64,000 nucleotides of DNA. It comes from Burkholderiaceae bacterium. GTDB taxonomy: Bacteria; Pseudomonadota; Gammaproteobacteria; Burkholderiales; Burkholderiaceae_C. The position numbers and the translations under genes are program-made. This document shows, piece by piece, positions 1 to 8,316 of the stretch. The stretch lies in NCBI GenBank assembly GCA_024235855.1, contig JACKLN010000010.1, positions 62,001 through 126,000 of the forward strand, read 5' to 3'. Under the pieces are notes generated by a model. It worked only from the letters and a program-made list of their open reading frames with translations, did no database searches and was not told the origin of the DNA. The stretch's first letter is position 1, and each line of letters begins with the position of its first letter.

Positions 1-358
1 TGATCATCGCGACCGTCTTGTACTCAACGAGCTTGTTGGGTCGCAGGTGCACCTCGGGCTGGTCCGGCTCGGCGGCCACCTGGGCCAGCTTGGCCTCCAG
101 CGTGGCGCGGTCGGGCACGATCTCCCCGTTCCAGCCGATCTGGCCGTCGAAGTCGACGTCGATGCGCACGATCACCGGCTCGCGGGTGGACGGCGGCGGC
201 GTACCGATCGGCATGTTCAGCTTGACCGCGTGGGTCTGGATCGGGATCGTGATGATGAACATGATCAGCAGCACCAGCATCACGTCGATCAGCGGCGTGG
301 TGTTGATCTCCACCATCACGTCGCTCTCGCCGCCGCCGGAACCTACGTTCATTGCCAT
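1..358 (-). CDS. exbD: ExbD/TolR-family biopolymer transport protein (second copy, 3' end outside window)
   Basis: Partial gene running off the left edge. The visible product starts MAMNVGSGGGESDVMVEINTTP and continues with a membrane segment of the form PLIDVMLVLLIMFIITIPI. That segment holds the conserved aspartate (LIDVML) of ExbD/TolR proteins, which carries protons in the ExbB-ExbD motor. A periplasmic domain follows, with the PEVHLR segment typical of the family. It is the last visible gene of tonB-exbB-exbD-exbD, 12 bases after the first exbD. Two adjacent, non-identical exbD genes are common in beta- and gammaproteobacteria. The C-terminus cannot be judged. Inferred role: inner-membrane energiser with TonB. 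Confidence 0.9.
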   Translation of the reverse strand, partial: MAMNVGSGGGESDVMVEINTTPLIDVMLVLLIMFIITIPIQTHAVKLNMPIGTPPPSTREPVIVRIDVDFDGQIGWNGEIVPDRATLEAKLAQVAAEPDQPEVHLRPNKLVEYKTVAMI

Positions 359-370
359 CGGGGTCTCCTG

Positions 371-805
371 TTACTGTGCGCCGGCCGGCGGCTCGGTGAT
401 GAAGCCGACCTTGGCGATGCCGGCGCGCTGGCAGGCCACCACCACGCGCCCGATGGACTCGTAGCGCGAGGCGAGGTCGCCGCGGATGTGCACCTCGGGC
501 TGGGGCTCCTTGACGGCCTCGAGCTTGAGACGCTCGACCAACGTCTCGATGTCGGGCACGCGCTGCATGTTCCAGAACACGTCGCCGTCGAGGTTGACCG
601 CCAGCACGACGTTCTCCGGCTTGGTCTGCGTCGGGATGTTGCTTTCCTTGGGCAGCTCGAGCTTGATCGACTGCGTGACCACCGGCACGGTGATCATGAA
701 GATGATCAGCAGCACCAGCATCACGTCCACCATCGGTGTCGTGTTGATGGTGTTGTTGAGCTGCTCCTCGGCGGCGCCTTCGCCGCCGCCTATCTGCATG
801 GCCAT
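371..805 (-). CDS. exbD: ExbD/TolR-family biopolymer transport protein (first copy)
   Basis: 144 residues, the normal ExbD length. The N-terminus is short and cytoplasmic (INTTPMVDVML at about 20-30). One membrane helix follows, containing the conserved proton-path aspartate in MVDVMLVLLIIF, and then a periplasmic domain with PEVHIRGDLASRYESIGRV, the family's typical C-terminal segment. It lies between exbB and a second exbD on the same strand with small gaps, so cotranscription is likely. With ExbB it should convert proton-motive force into conformational energy for TonB. The start ATG is preceded by GGAGG-like purines. Identification is firm; division of labour with the second ExbD is unknown. 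Confidence 0.93.
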   Translation of the reverse strand: MAMQIGGGEGAAEEQLNNTINTTPMVDVMLVLLIIFMITVPVVTQSIKLELPKESNIPTQTKPENVVLAVNLDGDVFWNMQRVPDIETLVERLKLEAVKEPQPEVHIRGDLASRYESIGRVVVACQRAGIAKVGFITEPPAGAQ

Positions 806-851
806 GAGAGGGTCCTCCGGTCGTTGCCGATGCGGGCCTGAAGCGGCCTGA

Positions 852-1703
852 TCAGCGCTTGCCGGACAGCAGCACGTTCAGCAGGTCACCCGAGAAGGCG
901 CGGGTCTCGTCCAGCACGGTCTTGTTGCGACGCACCATCCAGTTGTAGCCCATCACCGCGGGCACCGCGACGGCCAGGCCGACGGCGGTCAGGATCAGCG
1001 CGGCGCCGACGGGGCCGGCGACCCGGTCGATGGAGGCCTGACCGCTCAGGCCGATCTCGACCAGCGCGTTGTAGATGCCCCAGGTGGTGCCGAACAGGCC
1101 GACGAACGGGGCGGTGGAGCCCACGGTGGCCAGCAGCGACATGCCATCCGACAGGCGGCTCTGCACGTTGCCCAGCGCACGCTCGATGGACATGCCGATC
1201 CAGGTGTGCTTGTCGATCGCCTCGACCATCGTGCCTTCGTGGTGGTCGGCGGCCTTCACGCCCTGCGAGGCGATGTAGTGCAGTGCCGAGCCTTCCTTCA
1301 GTTCGGCGACGCCAGCCTTCACGCTGGTGGCCTTCCAGAACTTCTCGCTGCCTTCACGGCCGCTCTTGAGCATGCCGCGGGTCTCGAAGAACTTGACGAA
1401 CAGCACGTACCAGCTCCAGACCGACATGATGGCCAGGATCACCAGCGTGCCGCGCTTGACCTGGTCCGATGCGGCCCACATGCCCGCCAGGCCGAAGGGG
1501 TTCTCGACCGAGGTCTTCTCGACCACCGCCTCCAGTGGCGCCGGCGCGGCGGGGGCAGCGGTCGGCTCGGCGGCCGGCGCCGCGGCGGGTGCCGGCTCGG
1601 ACGCGGCCTGCGCCAAGGCCGGCGCGGGCTGAAGGGCAAAGACGGCAGCGGTGAAGATCAGTGCAGCGCCGACGGCGGCACGCAGGGACAGGCTCTTGGA
1701 CAT
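852..1703 (-). CDS. exbB: ExbB/MotA/TolQ-family proton channel protein with cleavable N-terminal extension
   Basis: 283 residues from the ATG at 1703, chosen because GGAGAAAAC lies directly upstream; a longer frame adds 17 unlikely residues. Residues about 1-32 look like a signal peptide ending ALAQA. An Ala/Pro-rich linker runs to about residue 60, followed by the ExbB core: first helix VKRGTLVILAIMSVWSWYVLFVKF, a cytoplasmic loop, then SLLATVGSTAPFVGLFGTTWGIY, the hallmark second helix, and a third helix AALILTAVGLAVAVPAVMGYNW. Signal-bearing ExbB variants are known in several proteobacteria. It forms the proton channel with ExbD and energises TonB, whose gene is just upstream. Confidence 0.93.
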   Translation of the reverse strand: MSKSLSLRAAVGAALIFTAAVFALQPAPALAQAASEPAPAAAPAAEPTAAPAAPAPLEAVVEKTSVENPFGLAGMWAASDQVKRGTLVILAIMSVWSWYVLFVKFFETRGMLKSGREGSEKFWKATSVKAGVAELKEGSALHYIASQGVKAADHHEGTMVEAIDKHTWIGMSIERALGNVQSRLSDGMSLLATVGSTAPFVGLFGTTWGIYNALVEIGLSGQASIDRVAGPVGAALILTAVGLAVAVPAVMGYNWMVRRNKTVLDETRAFSGDLLNVLLSGKR

Positions 1704-1804
1704 GTTTTCTCCGACAGGGGATGCGCCTGGGGGTGTCGGCGCGCAATCAGACATTCAGGGGTTTCGCGGGTGGCGATCGTTGGGGTGCAGCGCGAGGTGA
1801 CGCG

Positions 1805-2491
1805 TCACTCGAGCTTCCAGACGTACACCACCGTGCCGGTGGTCGTCTGCGGCTTGCCGTCGACGGTGCCGGGCTTGCCGGCGCACTTGCCGTCCACGGC
1901 AGAGACGACCGCACGATCCAGCGCGCGGTGCTCGCGGCTCAAGCCTGCGGGCTTCACGACCTGCACGTCGCGGATGCAGCCGCGCACGTCCATCGTGTAG
2001 CTGATCGTGGTCTCGCCCTCGATCTGGGCACGCGCCGCGGCCGACGGATATTCCGGCCGCAGGGTGTTGAAGTCGATAACCGGCGACGTGCGCGCCGGCG
2101 GGGCGGGCGGTGCTGGCGCGGCCACCGGTGCGGGCGGTGCGGGCGGTGCTGGCGGCGGGCCGATCGTGACCGGTGCCGGCGGCGGCGCCTCCCGAGTGAC
2201 CGTGATGGCCGGTGCCGGCGGCGGGTTGTTCACTACCACCTCGGGCGGGGGCACGAACGACGGCGGCGGCGGCGCGAACTTCGGCGGCGGGGGCAGGTTC
2301 TCCGGCGGCGGCGGCGGCGGCGGCTGCACCTCTTCGATGATCTTGGTCTCGATCGGCGCCTTGATCACGTCGACGACCTTGCGGGCCAGGCCGCTGACGA
2401 TCGCCCATCCGAGGAGCACGTGCAACGCGATAACGATGCCGAGTCCTACCGTGTGCTTGCCGGGGTTTCTCTGTTGCTGGGCGTAATCCAC
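1805..2491 (-). CDS. tonB: TonB energy transducer
   Basis: 228 residues starting at a GTG; GGAGG lies six bases upstream of it. One N-terminal membrane anchor (about 15-35, GLGIVIALHVLLGWAIVSGL) is followed by a long proline-rich periplasmic spacer (about 55-135, with runs such as QPPPPPPPENLPPPPKF). The C-terminal TonB domain (about 140-228) includes RPEYPSAAARAQIEGETTISY, the family's P-x-YP motif, and ends VVYVWKLE. It opens the tonB-exbB-exbD-exbD operon and should contact the TonB box of outer-membrane receptors for siderophores, heme or other substrates. No receptor gene is in the window, so the substrate is unknown. Confidence 0.95.
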   Translation of the reverse strand: MDYAQQQRNPGKHTVGLGIVIALHVLLGWAIVSGLARKVVDVIKAPIETKIIEEVQPPPPPPPENLPPPPKFAPPPPSFVPPPEVVVNNPPPAPAITVTREAPPPAPVTIGPPPAPPAPPAPVAAPAPPAPPARTSPVIDFNTLRPEYPSAAARAQIEGETTISYTMDVRGCIRDVQVVKPAGLSREHRALDRAVVSAVDGKCAGKPGTVDGKPQTTTGTVVYVWKLE

Positions 2492-2578
2492 TCACTTCCT
2501 CCAGTCGGCGCCCATCCAAGCAAGATGTGCGCCGCTGCGCTTCACTGACGGCACTCTGACGGCGCCGTGAAGGCGCGA

Positions 2579-2584
2579 ACTATA
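2579..2584 (-). promoter_or_regulatory. Possible -10 element of the tonB operon
   Basis: On the minus strand the hexamer TATAGT lies about 88 bases upstream of the tonB GTG, in the 209-base gap after fliR. It matches five of six bases of the sigma-70 -10 consensus, but I see no convincing -35 partner. I found no clear Fur box in the gap. Confidence 0.25.
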
Positions 2585-2700
2585 GCCGCCCCGCGATGGG
2601 CCCCGGCTTGGGGCATCACCTATCGACGGGGGAGGGTGTAACCGAGTAGTGAAGTTACGCGAGAAGTGGCTGCAATTTGTAGTGGAGTTACAGGCTGTGC

Positions 2701-3462
2701 TCAGCGGAAGGCGGAGAGCAGCCGTTCCAGCGCCATCGTGAAGGGTTGCTCCAGCATCGGCAGCGTCAGCAGCATGCCGATCAGGCCGACGCCCACGGTG
2801 ATCGGGAAGCCGACGGCGAAGATGTGGATCTGCGCCGCCACGCGCGAGATCATGCCGAGCACCAGGTTCACGAACAGCAGCATCGCGATCAGCGGGATCG
2901 CGATCCACAGGCCGGTGAGGAAGATCTCCGCGCCCCAGCGATGCGGCATCGTCTCGCGCAGGAACGAAAACGGCTCCGGGCCCACCGGGAAGGCGGTGAA
3001 GCTCTGCAGCAGCGCCGCCAGCACCAGCAGGTGGCCGTTGATGACGACGAACAGCCAGGCCACCATGGTGCCGTAGAAGCGTCCGGTGGCGGTGCCGGAA
3101 CTGGCGCTCACCGGGTCGAAGAAGCCCGCGAAGTTCAGGCCCATCTGCAGGCCCGTCATCTCCCCGGCGTATTCGATGGCGGCGAAGACGATGCGCACAG
3201 AGAAGCCCACGGCCAGGCCGATGACCACCTGCTGCGCGACGATGGCGAAGGCCAGTGGCGAGTCCAGCGGCACCACTGGCATGTCGGGCAGCGAGGCCTG
3301 CGCCGCCAAGGCCACCAGCGCAGCCAGCGCGACGCGCACGCGCATCGGCACCGTGCGCGTGCCCAGCACCGGCAGCGAAGAGAACATCGCCAGGACGCGG
3401 ATGAAGGGCCACAGCAGCGGCGTGATCCACGCCAGCAGCTGGGCCTCGGTGACCTCGACCAT
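2701..3462 (-). CDS. fliR: Flagellar export apparatus protein FliR
   Basis: 253 residues from the ATG at 3462 (MVEVTEAQLLAW), close to the usual FliR length of about 260; longer frames run into fliQ. Several hydrophobic segments (ALAALVALAAQ, FAIVAQQVVIGLAVGFSVRI, LLVLAALLQSFTAF, IPLIAMLLFVNLVLG) fit the integral membrane subunit of the export gate. The YAGEMTGLQMGLNFAGFFDP segment is typical of FliR/SctT. It is the last gene of the fliF-to-fliR run, 20 bases after fliQ, in the standard P-Q-R order. It forms the export pore with FliP and FliQ. Confidence 0.95.
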   Translation of the reverse strand: MVEVTEAQLLAWITPLLWPFIRVLAMFSSLPVLGTRTVPMRVRVALAALVALAAQASLPDMPVVPLDSPLAFAIVAQQVVIGLAVGFSVRIVFAAIEYAGEMTGLQMGLNFAGFFDPVSASSGTATGRFYGTMVAWLFVVINGHLLVLAALLQSFTAFPVGPEPFSFLRETMPHRWGAEIFLTGLWIAIPLIAMLLFVNLVLGMISRVAAQIHIFAVGFPITVGVGLIGMLLTLPMLEQPFTMALERLLSAFR

Positions 3463-3482
3463 CGCGCGACCAGGTCGGGTCG

Positions 3483-3752
3483 TCAGCCGACGGCGCCGGG
3501 AATGGCCTGCAGCATCTCGCGCAGGTACTCCACCAGCGTGGTCAGCATCCACGGGCCCAGCAGCGCCAGCACCGCGACCGCGGCCACGATCTTGGGCACG
3601 AAGCTGAGCGTGGCTTCGCTGATCTGCGTGGCGGCCTGGAAGATGCTGACCACCAGGCCCACCACGAGCACGGTCAACAGGATGGGTGCCGACACCGTCA
3701 GCAGCATCATCAGGCCCTGCTGGCCGAGGGTGAAGACCTGTTGTGAATCCAT
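3483..3752 (-). CDS. fliQ: Flagellar export apparatus protein FliQ
   Basis: 89 residues, exactly the FliQ size. Two membrane helices are evident (about 14-38 and 50-75) around the conserved segment VGLVVSIFQAATQISEATLSFVPK, the family signature. It sits 10 bases after fliP and 20 before fliR, so all three are surely cotranscribed. It is a small helical-hairpin subunit of the FliPQR export gate in the basal body. Confidence 0.96.
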   Translation of the reverse strand: MDSQQVFTLGQQGLMMLLTVSAPILLTVLVVGLVVSIFQAATQISEATLSFVPKIVAAVAVLALLGPWMLTTLVEYLREMLQAIPGAVG

Positions 3753-3762
3753 GACCTTGGCC

Positions 3763-4560
3763 TCAGGTGGCGAACGATGCCACCAGCGACCCCAGCAGCA
3801 GGTTCCAGCCGTCCGCCAGCACGAACAGCATGAGCTTGAAGGGCAGGGCCACGAGCACCGGCGACAGCATCATCATGCCCAGGCTCATCAGCACGCTGGC
3901 CACCACCATGTCGATGATCAGGAACGGGATGAAGACCAGGAAGCCGATCTGGAAGGCGCTCTTGAGCTCGCTGGTCACGAACGCGGGCACCAGCACCCGC
4001 ATCGGCACGTCTTCGCCCTTCACGCCGGCTGGCAGCCTGGCCATGTTGGCGAACAGTTGCACGTCGGCCTGGCGCGTCTGCTTGAGCATGAACTCGCGCA
4101 TCGGCACCTCGCCGCGCGACAGCGCCTCGTCGAAGGCGATCTGGTTGGCGGCGAACGGCGCGTAGGCCTGCTCGTAGACGCGGTCGAAGGTCGGCGACAT
4201 CACGAAGAAGGTCAGGAACAGGCTCAGGCCGATCAGCACCTGGTTGGGTGGGGCGGCTGGTGTGCCCAGCGCCTGGCGCAGCAGCGACAGCACGATCACG
4301 ATGCGCGTGAAGCCGGTCATCATCAGCACCAGGGCCGGGATGAAGGACAGCGCGGTGAAGAACAGCAGCGTCTGGATCGGCACCGAGTAGCTGTTGCCCT
4401 GCGGACCCTGGCCGATCACCAGCGGCAGGTTGCCCCCGGTGGGCGTGCCCTGCGCTAAAGCCGCTGCGGAAACGGCCGACAACACCGACAAGGCGAGGGC
4501 CGGCCGCCAGAACCGCGCCAGCGTGGTCATCACCACGCGCGCCAGGGGTTCAGCGCGCAT
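3763..4560 (-). CDS. fliP: Flagellar export apparatus protein FliP
   Basis: 265 residues from the ATG at 4560, which has GGGGGA just upstream and overlaps the end of fliO by 11 bases. A start at 4530 (MTTLARFW) is a fair alternative and gives 255 residues. Both begin with a signal peptide ending VSAAALAQG, as FliP proteins do. Core features are [44 protein letters not shown] and the C-terminal [19 protein letters not shown], all strongly conserved in FliP/SctR. It forms the main ring of the export gate in the flagellar basal body. Confidence 0.95.
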   Translation of the reverse strand: MRAEPLARVVMTTLARFWRPALALSVLSAVSAAALAQGTPTGGNLPLVIGQGPQGNSYSVPIQTLLFFTALSFIPALVLMMTGFTRIVIVLSLLRQALGTPAAPPNQVLIGLSLFLTFFVMSPTFDRVYEQAYAPFAANQIAFDEALSRGEVPMREFMLKQTRQADVQLFANMARLPAGVKGEDVPMRVLVPAFVTSELKSAFQIGFLVFIPFLIIDMVVASVLMSLGMMMLSPVLVALPFKLMLFVLADGWNLLLGSLVASFAT

Positions 4561-4906
4561 CGGTCCCCCGACCCTGCAGGCGGCCCAGCAACTGGGCGAA
4601 GGTGGCCTGCGGCGTGCCGCCGGCCGTGCCTGGCGGCGTGCTGCCGGCCTGCGGCACCATCGTGTGCAGCGTGGTGATGCTGTTGGGCGTGACGCCCAGC
4701 ACCAGCCAAAGGCGATCATCGCCTTGGCCGACCTCCACCGTCACCAGACGCTGCGCGTTCGACAGCGGCAGCGTACCCACAGGGCGCACCGGCCCGCTGG
4801 CGAACTGTGCGCCCATCGGGCTGCGGCGGATCATCCACAGCACCAGCGGGATCAGCGCAATGACGCCGACGAGCCAGAGCAGCGGGGTCAGACTCGAGGT
4901 GTTCAT
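4550..4906 (-). CDS. fliO: Flagellar biosynthesis protein FliO
   Basis: 118 residues. An N-terminal membrane helix (about 7-25, [20 protein letters not shown]) is followed by a cytoplasmic domain with [26 protein letters not shown], typical of FliO/FliZ-like proteins. The ATG overlaps the fliN stop as ATGA, implying translational coupling, and the gene's end overlaps fliP. FliO helps assemble the FliP ring. Sequence conservation in this family is low, but size, topology and position between fliN and fliP make the call secure. Confidence 0.9.
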   Translation of the reverse strand: MNTSSLTPLLWLVGVIALIPLVLWMIRRSPMGAQFASGPVRPVGTLPLSNAQRLVTVEVGQGDDRLWLVLGVTPNSITTLHTMVPQAGSTPPGTAGGTPQATFAQLLGRLQGRGTDAR

Positions 4907-5343
4907 GCCTTGGACAGCCTGCGCATGCGTTCGCTCGGGGTGACGATGTCGGTCAACCGGATGCCGAACTTGTCGTTGACGACGACGACCTCGCCCTGGG
5001 CGATGAGAAAACCGTTGACCAGAACGTCCATCGGCTCGCCCGCCAACGCGTCGAGCTCGACCACCGAACCCTGGGCCAGCTGCAGGATGTGCTTGATCGG
5101 GATCCGGGTGCGGCCGAGCTCGACCGTCAGCTGCACCGGGATGTCCAGGATCATGTTGATGTCGTTGCCGGCCGCCGGGTTGGTGCCGGTGGGCGCGAAG
5201 TTGGCGAACGACGCCGGGGCTACGCTCTCGGCCGGCGCGGCGACCTCGCTGGCCACATCGCTGCTGCCCTTGCTCTCGGACAGTGCCGCGGCCCATTCGG
5301 CCGCCATCTTGTCCTCTTCGCTCATTTCCTGCGGATCAGCCAC
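4903..5343 (-). CDS. fliN: Flagellar motor switch protein FliN
   Basis: 146 residues if it starts at the GTG at 5343, which has GGGGACG upstream and overlaps fliM by eight bases. An ATG at 5325 (MSEEDKMAAEW) is possible but has its purine-rich stretch too close. The N-terminal part is acidic and Ala-rich. The C-terminal SpoA domain (about 70-140) reads VELGRTRIPIKHILQLAQGS and then LDVLVNG-type strands ending DKFGIRLTDIV. It forms the C-ring with FliM and FliG and docks FliH. It is coupled to fliM before it and fliO after it. Confidence 0.94.
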   Translation of the reverse strand: MADPQEMSEEDKMAAEWAAALSESKGSSDVASEVAAPAESVAPASFANFAPTGTNPAAGNDINMILDIPVQLTVELGRTRIPIKHILQLAQGSVVELDALAGEPMDVLVNGFLIAQGEVVVVNDKFGIRLTDIVTPSERMRRLSKA

Positions 5344-6343
5344 GGCTTTCGTCCCCCAGCCAGCCCACCGGCGAGCCGGTGGTCAGCAATTGATCGATCT
5401 TGATCGCGTAGCGGCCGTTCGACGTGCCGTAATGGGCATCGAAGATCGGCACGCCGTCCACCTTGGCCTGCACCACCGGCTCGAGGTCGAGCTCGATGAA
5501 GTCGCCCGGCTTGAAGCTCAGCAACTGCTCCACCGTGGCCGGCGCGTGCGCCAGTTCGGCCACCAGTTCCACCTCGGCGGACTGGATCTGGTTCTGCAGC
5601 AGCTTGACCCAGCGGCGGTCCGGCTCGGCCGAGTCGCCCTGGATGGTCGAATACAGCACGTCGCGGATCGGCTCCAGCGTCGAGTACGGGATGCAGAAGT
5701 GCACCGTGCCGGTGGTGTCGCCCACCTCCAGCGTGAAGCTGGTGGCCACGACGATCTCGCTGGGCGTGGCGATGTTGGCGAACTGCGGCTGCATCTCCGA
5801 GCGCTGGTACTCCAGGTCCAGCGGGTACACGCCCGTCCATGCCTTGCGGTACTCGGCGGTGATGACCTCCACCAGGCGCAGGATCACGCGTTGCTCGGTG
5901 GGCGAGAAGTCGCGGCCCTCGATGCGCGTGTGGTACTTGCCAGCACCGCCGAACAGCGAGTCGATCACCGCGAACACCAGGTTGGGGTCGCAGACGATCA
6001 GGCCGCTGCCGCGCAGCGGCTTGACCGACATGATGTTGAAGTTGGTCGGCACCACGATCTCGCGCAGGAAGGCGCTGTACTTCTGCACCTTGATGCCACC
6101 GATGGCCACCTCGGGCGACTTGCGGATGAAGTTGAACAGGCCGATGCGGATGTTGCGGGCGAAGCGCTCGTTGATCACCTCCATGGTCGGCATGCGACCA
6201 CGGACGATGCGCTCCTGGCTGGCCAGGTCGTAGTCGCGGATGCCGCCGGACGGCGCCTCTTCCTGCTCGAGCTTCTGGCTTTCGCCGGTGATGCCCTGGA
6301 GCAGCGCGTCGACTTCGTCCTGCGACAGGATCTGCTGGTTCAT
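5336..6343 (-). CDS. fliM: Flagellar motor switch protein FliM
   Basis: 335 residues, usual length. The N-terminus carries the CheY-P-binding motif LSQDEVDALLQG (residues 5-16). The middle CheC-like domain includes IRIGLFNFIRKSPEV and RGSGLIVCDPNLVFAVIDSLFGG. The C-terminal SpoA domain contains LLSFKPGDFIELDLEPVVQAKVDG. It lies 18 bases after fliL and overlaps fliN by eight bases. It links chemotaxis signals to rotor direction in the C-ring. The intact CheY-binding peptide implies chemotactic switching, although no che genes fall in the window. Confidence 0.97.
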   Translation of the reverse strand: MNQQILSQDEVDALLQGITGESQKLEQEEAPSGGIRDYDLASQERIVRGRMPTMEVINERFARNIRIGLFNFIRKSPEVAIGGIKVQKYSAFLREIVVPTNFNIMSVKPLRGSGLIVCDPNLVFAVIDSLFGGAGKYHTRIEGRDFSPTEQRVILRLVEVITAEYRKAWTGVYPLDLEYQRSEMQPQFANIATPSEIVVATSFTLEVGDTTGTVHFCIPYSTLEPIRDVLYSTIQGDSAEPDRRWVKLLQNQIQSAEVELVAELAHAPATVEQLLSFKPGDFIELDLEPVVQAKVDGVPIFDAHYGTSNGRYAIKIDQLLTTGSPVGWLGDESRG

Positions 6344-6361
6344 GCCCGTGCCCGGCGGTGC

Positions 6362-6946
6362 TTACTGGATGATGAAGGTCGAGAAGTACACGGCCGTGAT
6401 CGGCAGCTCCTGCGCCGGCGCCCGCTTGCGCTTCTTGCGCTTGGAGGAGGTGTCCTCCTCCTCGTCTTCCTCGTCCTCCAACTCGATGCCCAGGCCGCGC
6501 GCGGCCTCGCGGGCCACTTCACGGGCCAGTTTCTCCTTGCCGTCGCGCTCCATCAGTTCGGCCGAGGTCTTGTGGGCCAGCAGCATGAGGATGTTGTTTC
6601 GCACCGCCGGCATGAAGGTCTTCAGCGCACCTTCGGTGCTGCTGTCCACCAGTTCCAGCGTGATGCCTACCTGCGCGTAGCGCTCGGCTTCCTTGTCGGC
6701 GAGGTTCACCGTGAAGGGCTCGAGCGGCGCGAACACGGGGGCCGCCTTGGGGTCGCGCGCCTTGGCGACGGCCGGCTTGGCGTGTCCGTCGTCGGCATCC
6801 TCGTGCTCGGCTGGACTCTTCTTGAGCATCAGCACCGCACCCACGCCGGCGAGCGCCAGCACGACCACGGCGGCGATGATGATGATCAGCAGCTTCTTCT
6901 TGCCCTTGGGCGCCGGAGCATCGGCGGTGGCGGCAGCAGCGGACAT
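6362..6946 (-). CDS. fliL: Flagellar basal body-associated protein FliL
   Basis: 194 residues. A Lys-rich stretch is followed by one membrane helix (about 18-40, KLLIIIIAAVVVLALAGVGAVLML). The periplasmic FliL domain follows (about 70-194), with FTVNLADKEAERYAQVGITLEL and the C-terminal VYFSTFIIQ. A strongly acidic then basic insertion (EDEEDEEEDTSSKRKKRKR, about 155-175) is unusual and makes the protein slightly longer than typical. FliL surrounds the stator and supports torque. A hairpin in the 126-base gap after fliK, together with a GAAGGAG site before this ATG, hints that fliL to fliR may have some expression of its own. Confidence 0.93.
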   Translation of the reverse strand: MSAAAATADAPAPKGKKKLLIIIIAAVVVLALAGVGAVLMLKKSPAEHEDADDGHAKPAVAKARDPKAAPVFAPLEPFTVNLADKEAERYAQVGITLELVDSSTEGALKTFMPAVRNNILMLLAHKTSAELMERDGKEKLAREVAREAARGLGIELEDEEDEEEDTSSKRKKRKRAPAQELPITAVYFSTFIIQ

Positions 6947-7046
6947 GCGGACTCCTTCGAAACCTGCAGGTCATTATTCGAAGGCGAGCCCGAACTGATG
7001 CCGGGATAAGCGGCACGATTTCCGGCCAGCCGGCGGGCACGAGGGG

Positions 7047-7064
7047 CCGGCCCGGGCGGGCCGG
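7047..7064 (-). terminator. GC-rich hairpin between fliK and fliL
   Basis: Eight-base perfect inverted repeat CCGGCCCG/CGGGCCGG with a two-base centre, nine bases beyond the fliK stop on the minus strand. No run of T follows, so it is a hairpin or partial terminator rather than a canonical intrinsic terminator. Confidence 0.4.
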
Positions 7065-7072
7065 TCGTTGCG

Positions 7073-8302
7073 TCAGGCGTAGACGTCCACCACGCCCCGT
7101 GGGCTGGCGGGCAGGCGTGTCAGCAGTTCGGCGCCACCGTCGGGTTCGCCTTGACCCTCACCATCCGCGCGCCATGAGGCCCGAGCGTTGGCTGGCGTGT
7201 CGCTTTGCTGGTCCTGACGCGTCGAGTGCTCGAACACGCCTCCGCCGGTCAGTGTGAGCCCGCTGTCGCGCAGGGCGCTGGCCAGCGAAGGCATGGACTG
7301 CTCGAGAGCCTGGCGCGTGGACGCGTGTTCGGCGACCATCTCCACCCGGGCGTGGTGGCCTTCGATCTGGATCTGCACCGCGATTGGACCCATCTCCGCC
7401 GGGTTCAGGTGCAACCGCGCCTCGGTGACACCTTCCTTGACCAGCAGGGTGAGCTGGGCACCGAGCGCAGGCGGGAAGGCCGGGCTGTGCAGCGGCGCAC
7501 GAATCTCCCGTTCAGGCAAGGCGACCCCCTCAGGGGCGTCGGCCACGTCGGGCGTGGCCGCTGGTGCGCCCGTTGCAGGATGCATCGCCGTTGCGCCGGA
7601 GACGGCCGGGGCGGCGTCGGCGACAGCTTGTCGAAACGCCTGCCCGAAGCCAGCGCCCGGCGCGGACAGAGGCGCTTCCGCGGCACCAGTGGTGTCGCTT
7701 TCGGCCAGTTCGTCGAGCTTGCCGCGGGCGACACCGGCGTGGTCACCGTCGGCGCCACGGGCGGCTGCCCATGAGGCGCCGCCGCCGCGTCCAGGGCGCG
7801 GCCGATCGTCGGCCCCGGCCACCAGGGCAACGTCACTGTCGTCTTCCGGCGCCTGGTCGACAGGTTCGGTGGGCGTCGCCGCACGGCCGAGCTCGGGACG
7901 CAGGCCGGGCGGTAGCCAGGCCTGCGGCTGGGCCGGTGAGAGCTGCTGATCCGCGGCCTGGTTCAAGTCCGCAAGGGCAACGTCCGCCGTGACCGGGTCG
8001 GGACGGTCGACGGGCCGGTCGGCCACGACTGGGTCGGCCGCCGTGTCCGGTGCCGACAAGGCGTCCTCGCCCGGGCTCCCACCCGGTGCGCTGGCCTTGC
8101 GGACCATGTGGTGGCCTGACTTCTGCGCGGCCGCCTGCACGCTACGGCCGTTGATGTCGGGTCTGTCATGGTCCTGGCCGGGGGCGGCCCGGCGTGCCGC
8201 CTGAAGCGCGCGCGAGAAAGCGTCGGTCTCGTCCGAGCCGGGCTGCTGCGGCGTGGCCGAAGGCGAGATGGTCTGGGCGGGAGTCGTGGCGGCAACATGC
8301 AT
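7073..8302 (-). CDS. fliK: Flagellar hook-length control protein FliK
   Basis: 409 residues from the ATG at 8302 (MHVAATTPAQ), 14 bases after fliJ; an extended frame would overlap fliJ completely and is rejected. The first about 280 residues are low-complexity, rich in Ala, Pro, Asp and Gln, as expected for the ruler part. The C-terminal domain (about 290-390) has LTLLVKEGVTEARLHLNPAEMG and IAVQIQIEGHHARVEMVAEH, the conserved FliK C-terminal core with its LNPAEMGPI motif. It is secreted during hook growth and switches export specificity. No strong ribosome site is visible at the start, so translation may depend on fliJ. Confidence 0.9.
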   Translation of the reverse strand: MHVAATTPAQTISPSATPQQPGSDETDAFSRALQAARRAAPGQDHDRPDINGRSVQAAAQKSGHHMVRKASAPGGSPGEDALSAPDTAADPVVADRPVDRPDPVTADVALADLNQAADQQLSPAQPQAWLPPGLRPELGRAATPTEPVDQAPEDDSDVALVAGADDRPRPGRGGGASWAAARGADGDHAGVARGKLDELAESDTTGAAEAPLSAPGAGFGQAFRQAVADAAPAVSGATAMHPATGAPAATPDVADAPEGVALPEREIRAPLHSPAFPPALGAQLTLLVKEGVTEARLHLNPAEMGPIAVQIQIEGHHARVEMVAEHASTRQALEQSMPSLASALRDSGLTLTGGGVFEHSTRQDQQSDTPANARASWRADGEGQGEPDGGAELLTRLPASPRGVVDVYA

Positions 8303-8316
8303 GGCGAGAACCGGGT

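Noticed and set aside
2492..2700. Fur box upstream of tonB
   Set aside because: I looked for a GATAATGATTATC-like site in the gap and saw none with a convincing match.
2746..4458. 570-residue plus-strand frame opposite fliR-fliQ-fliP
   Set aside because: Composition dominated by His, Gln and Arg, typical of an antisense frame; the minus strand holds three intact export genes.
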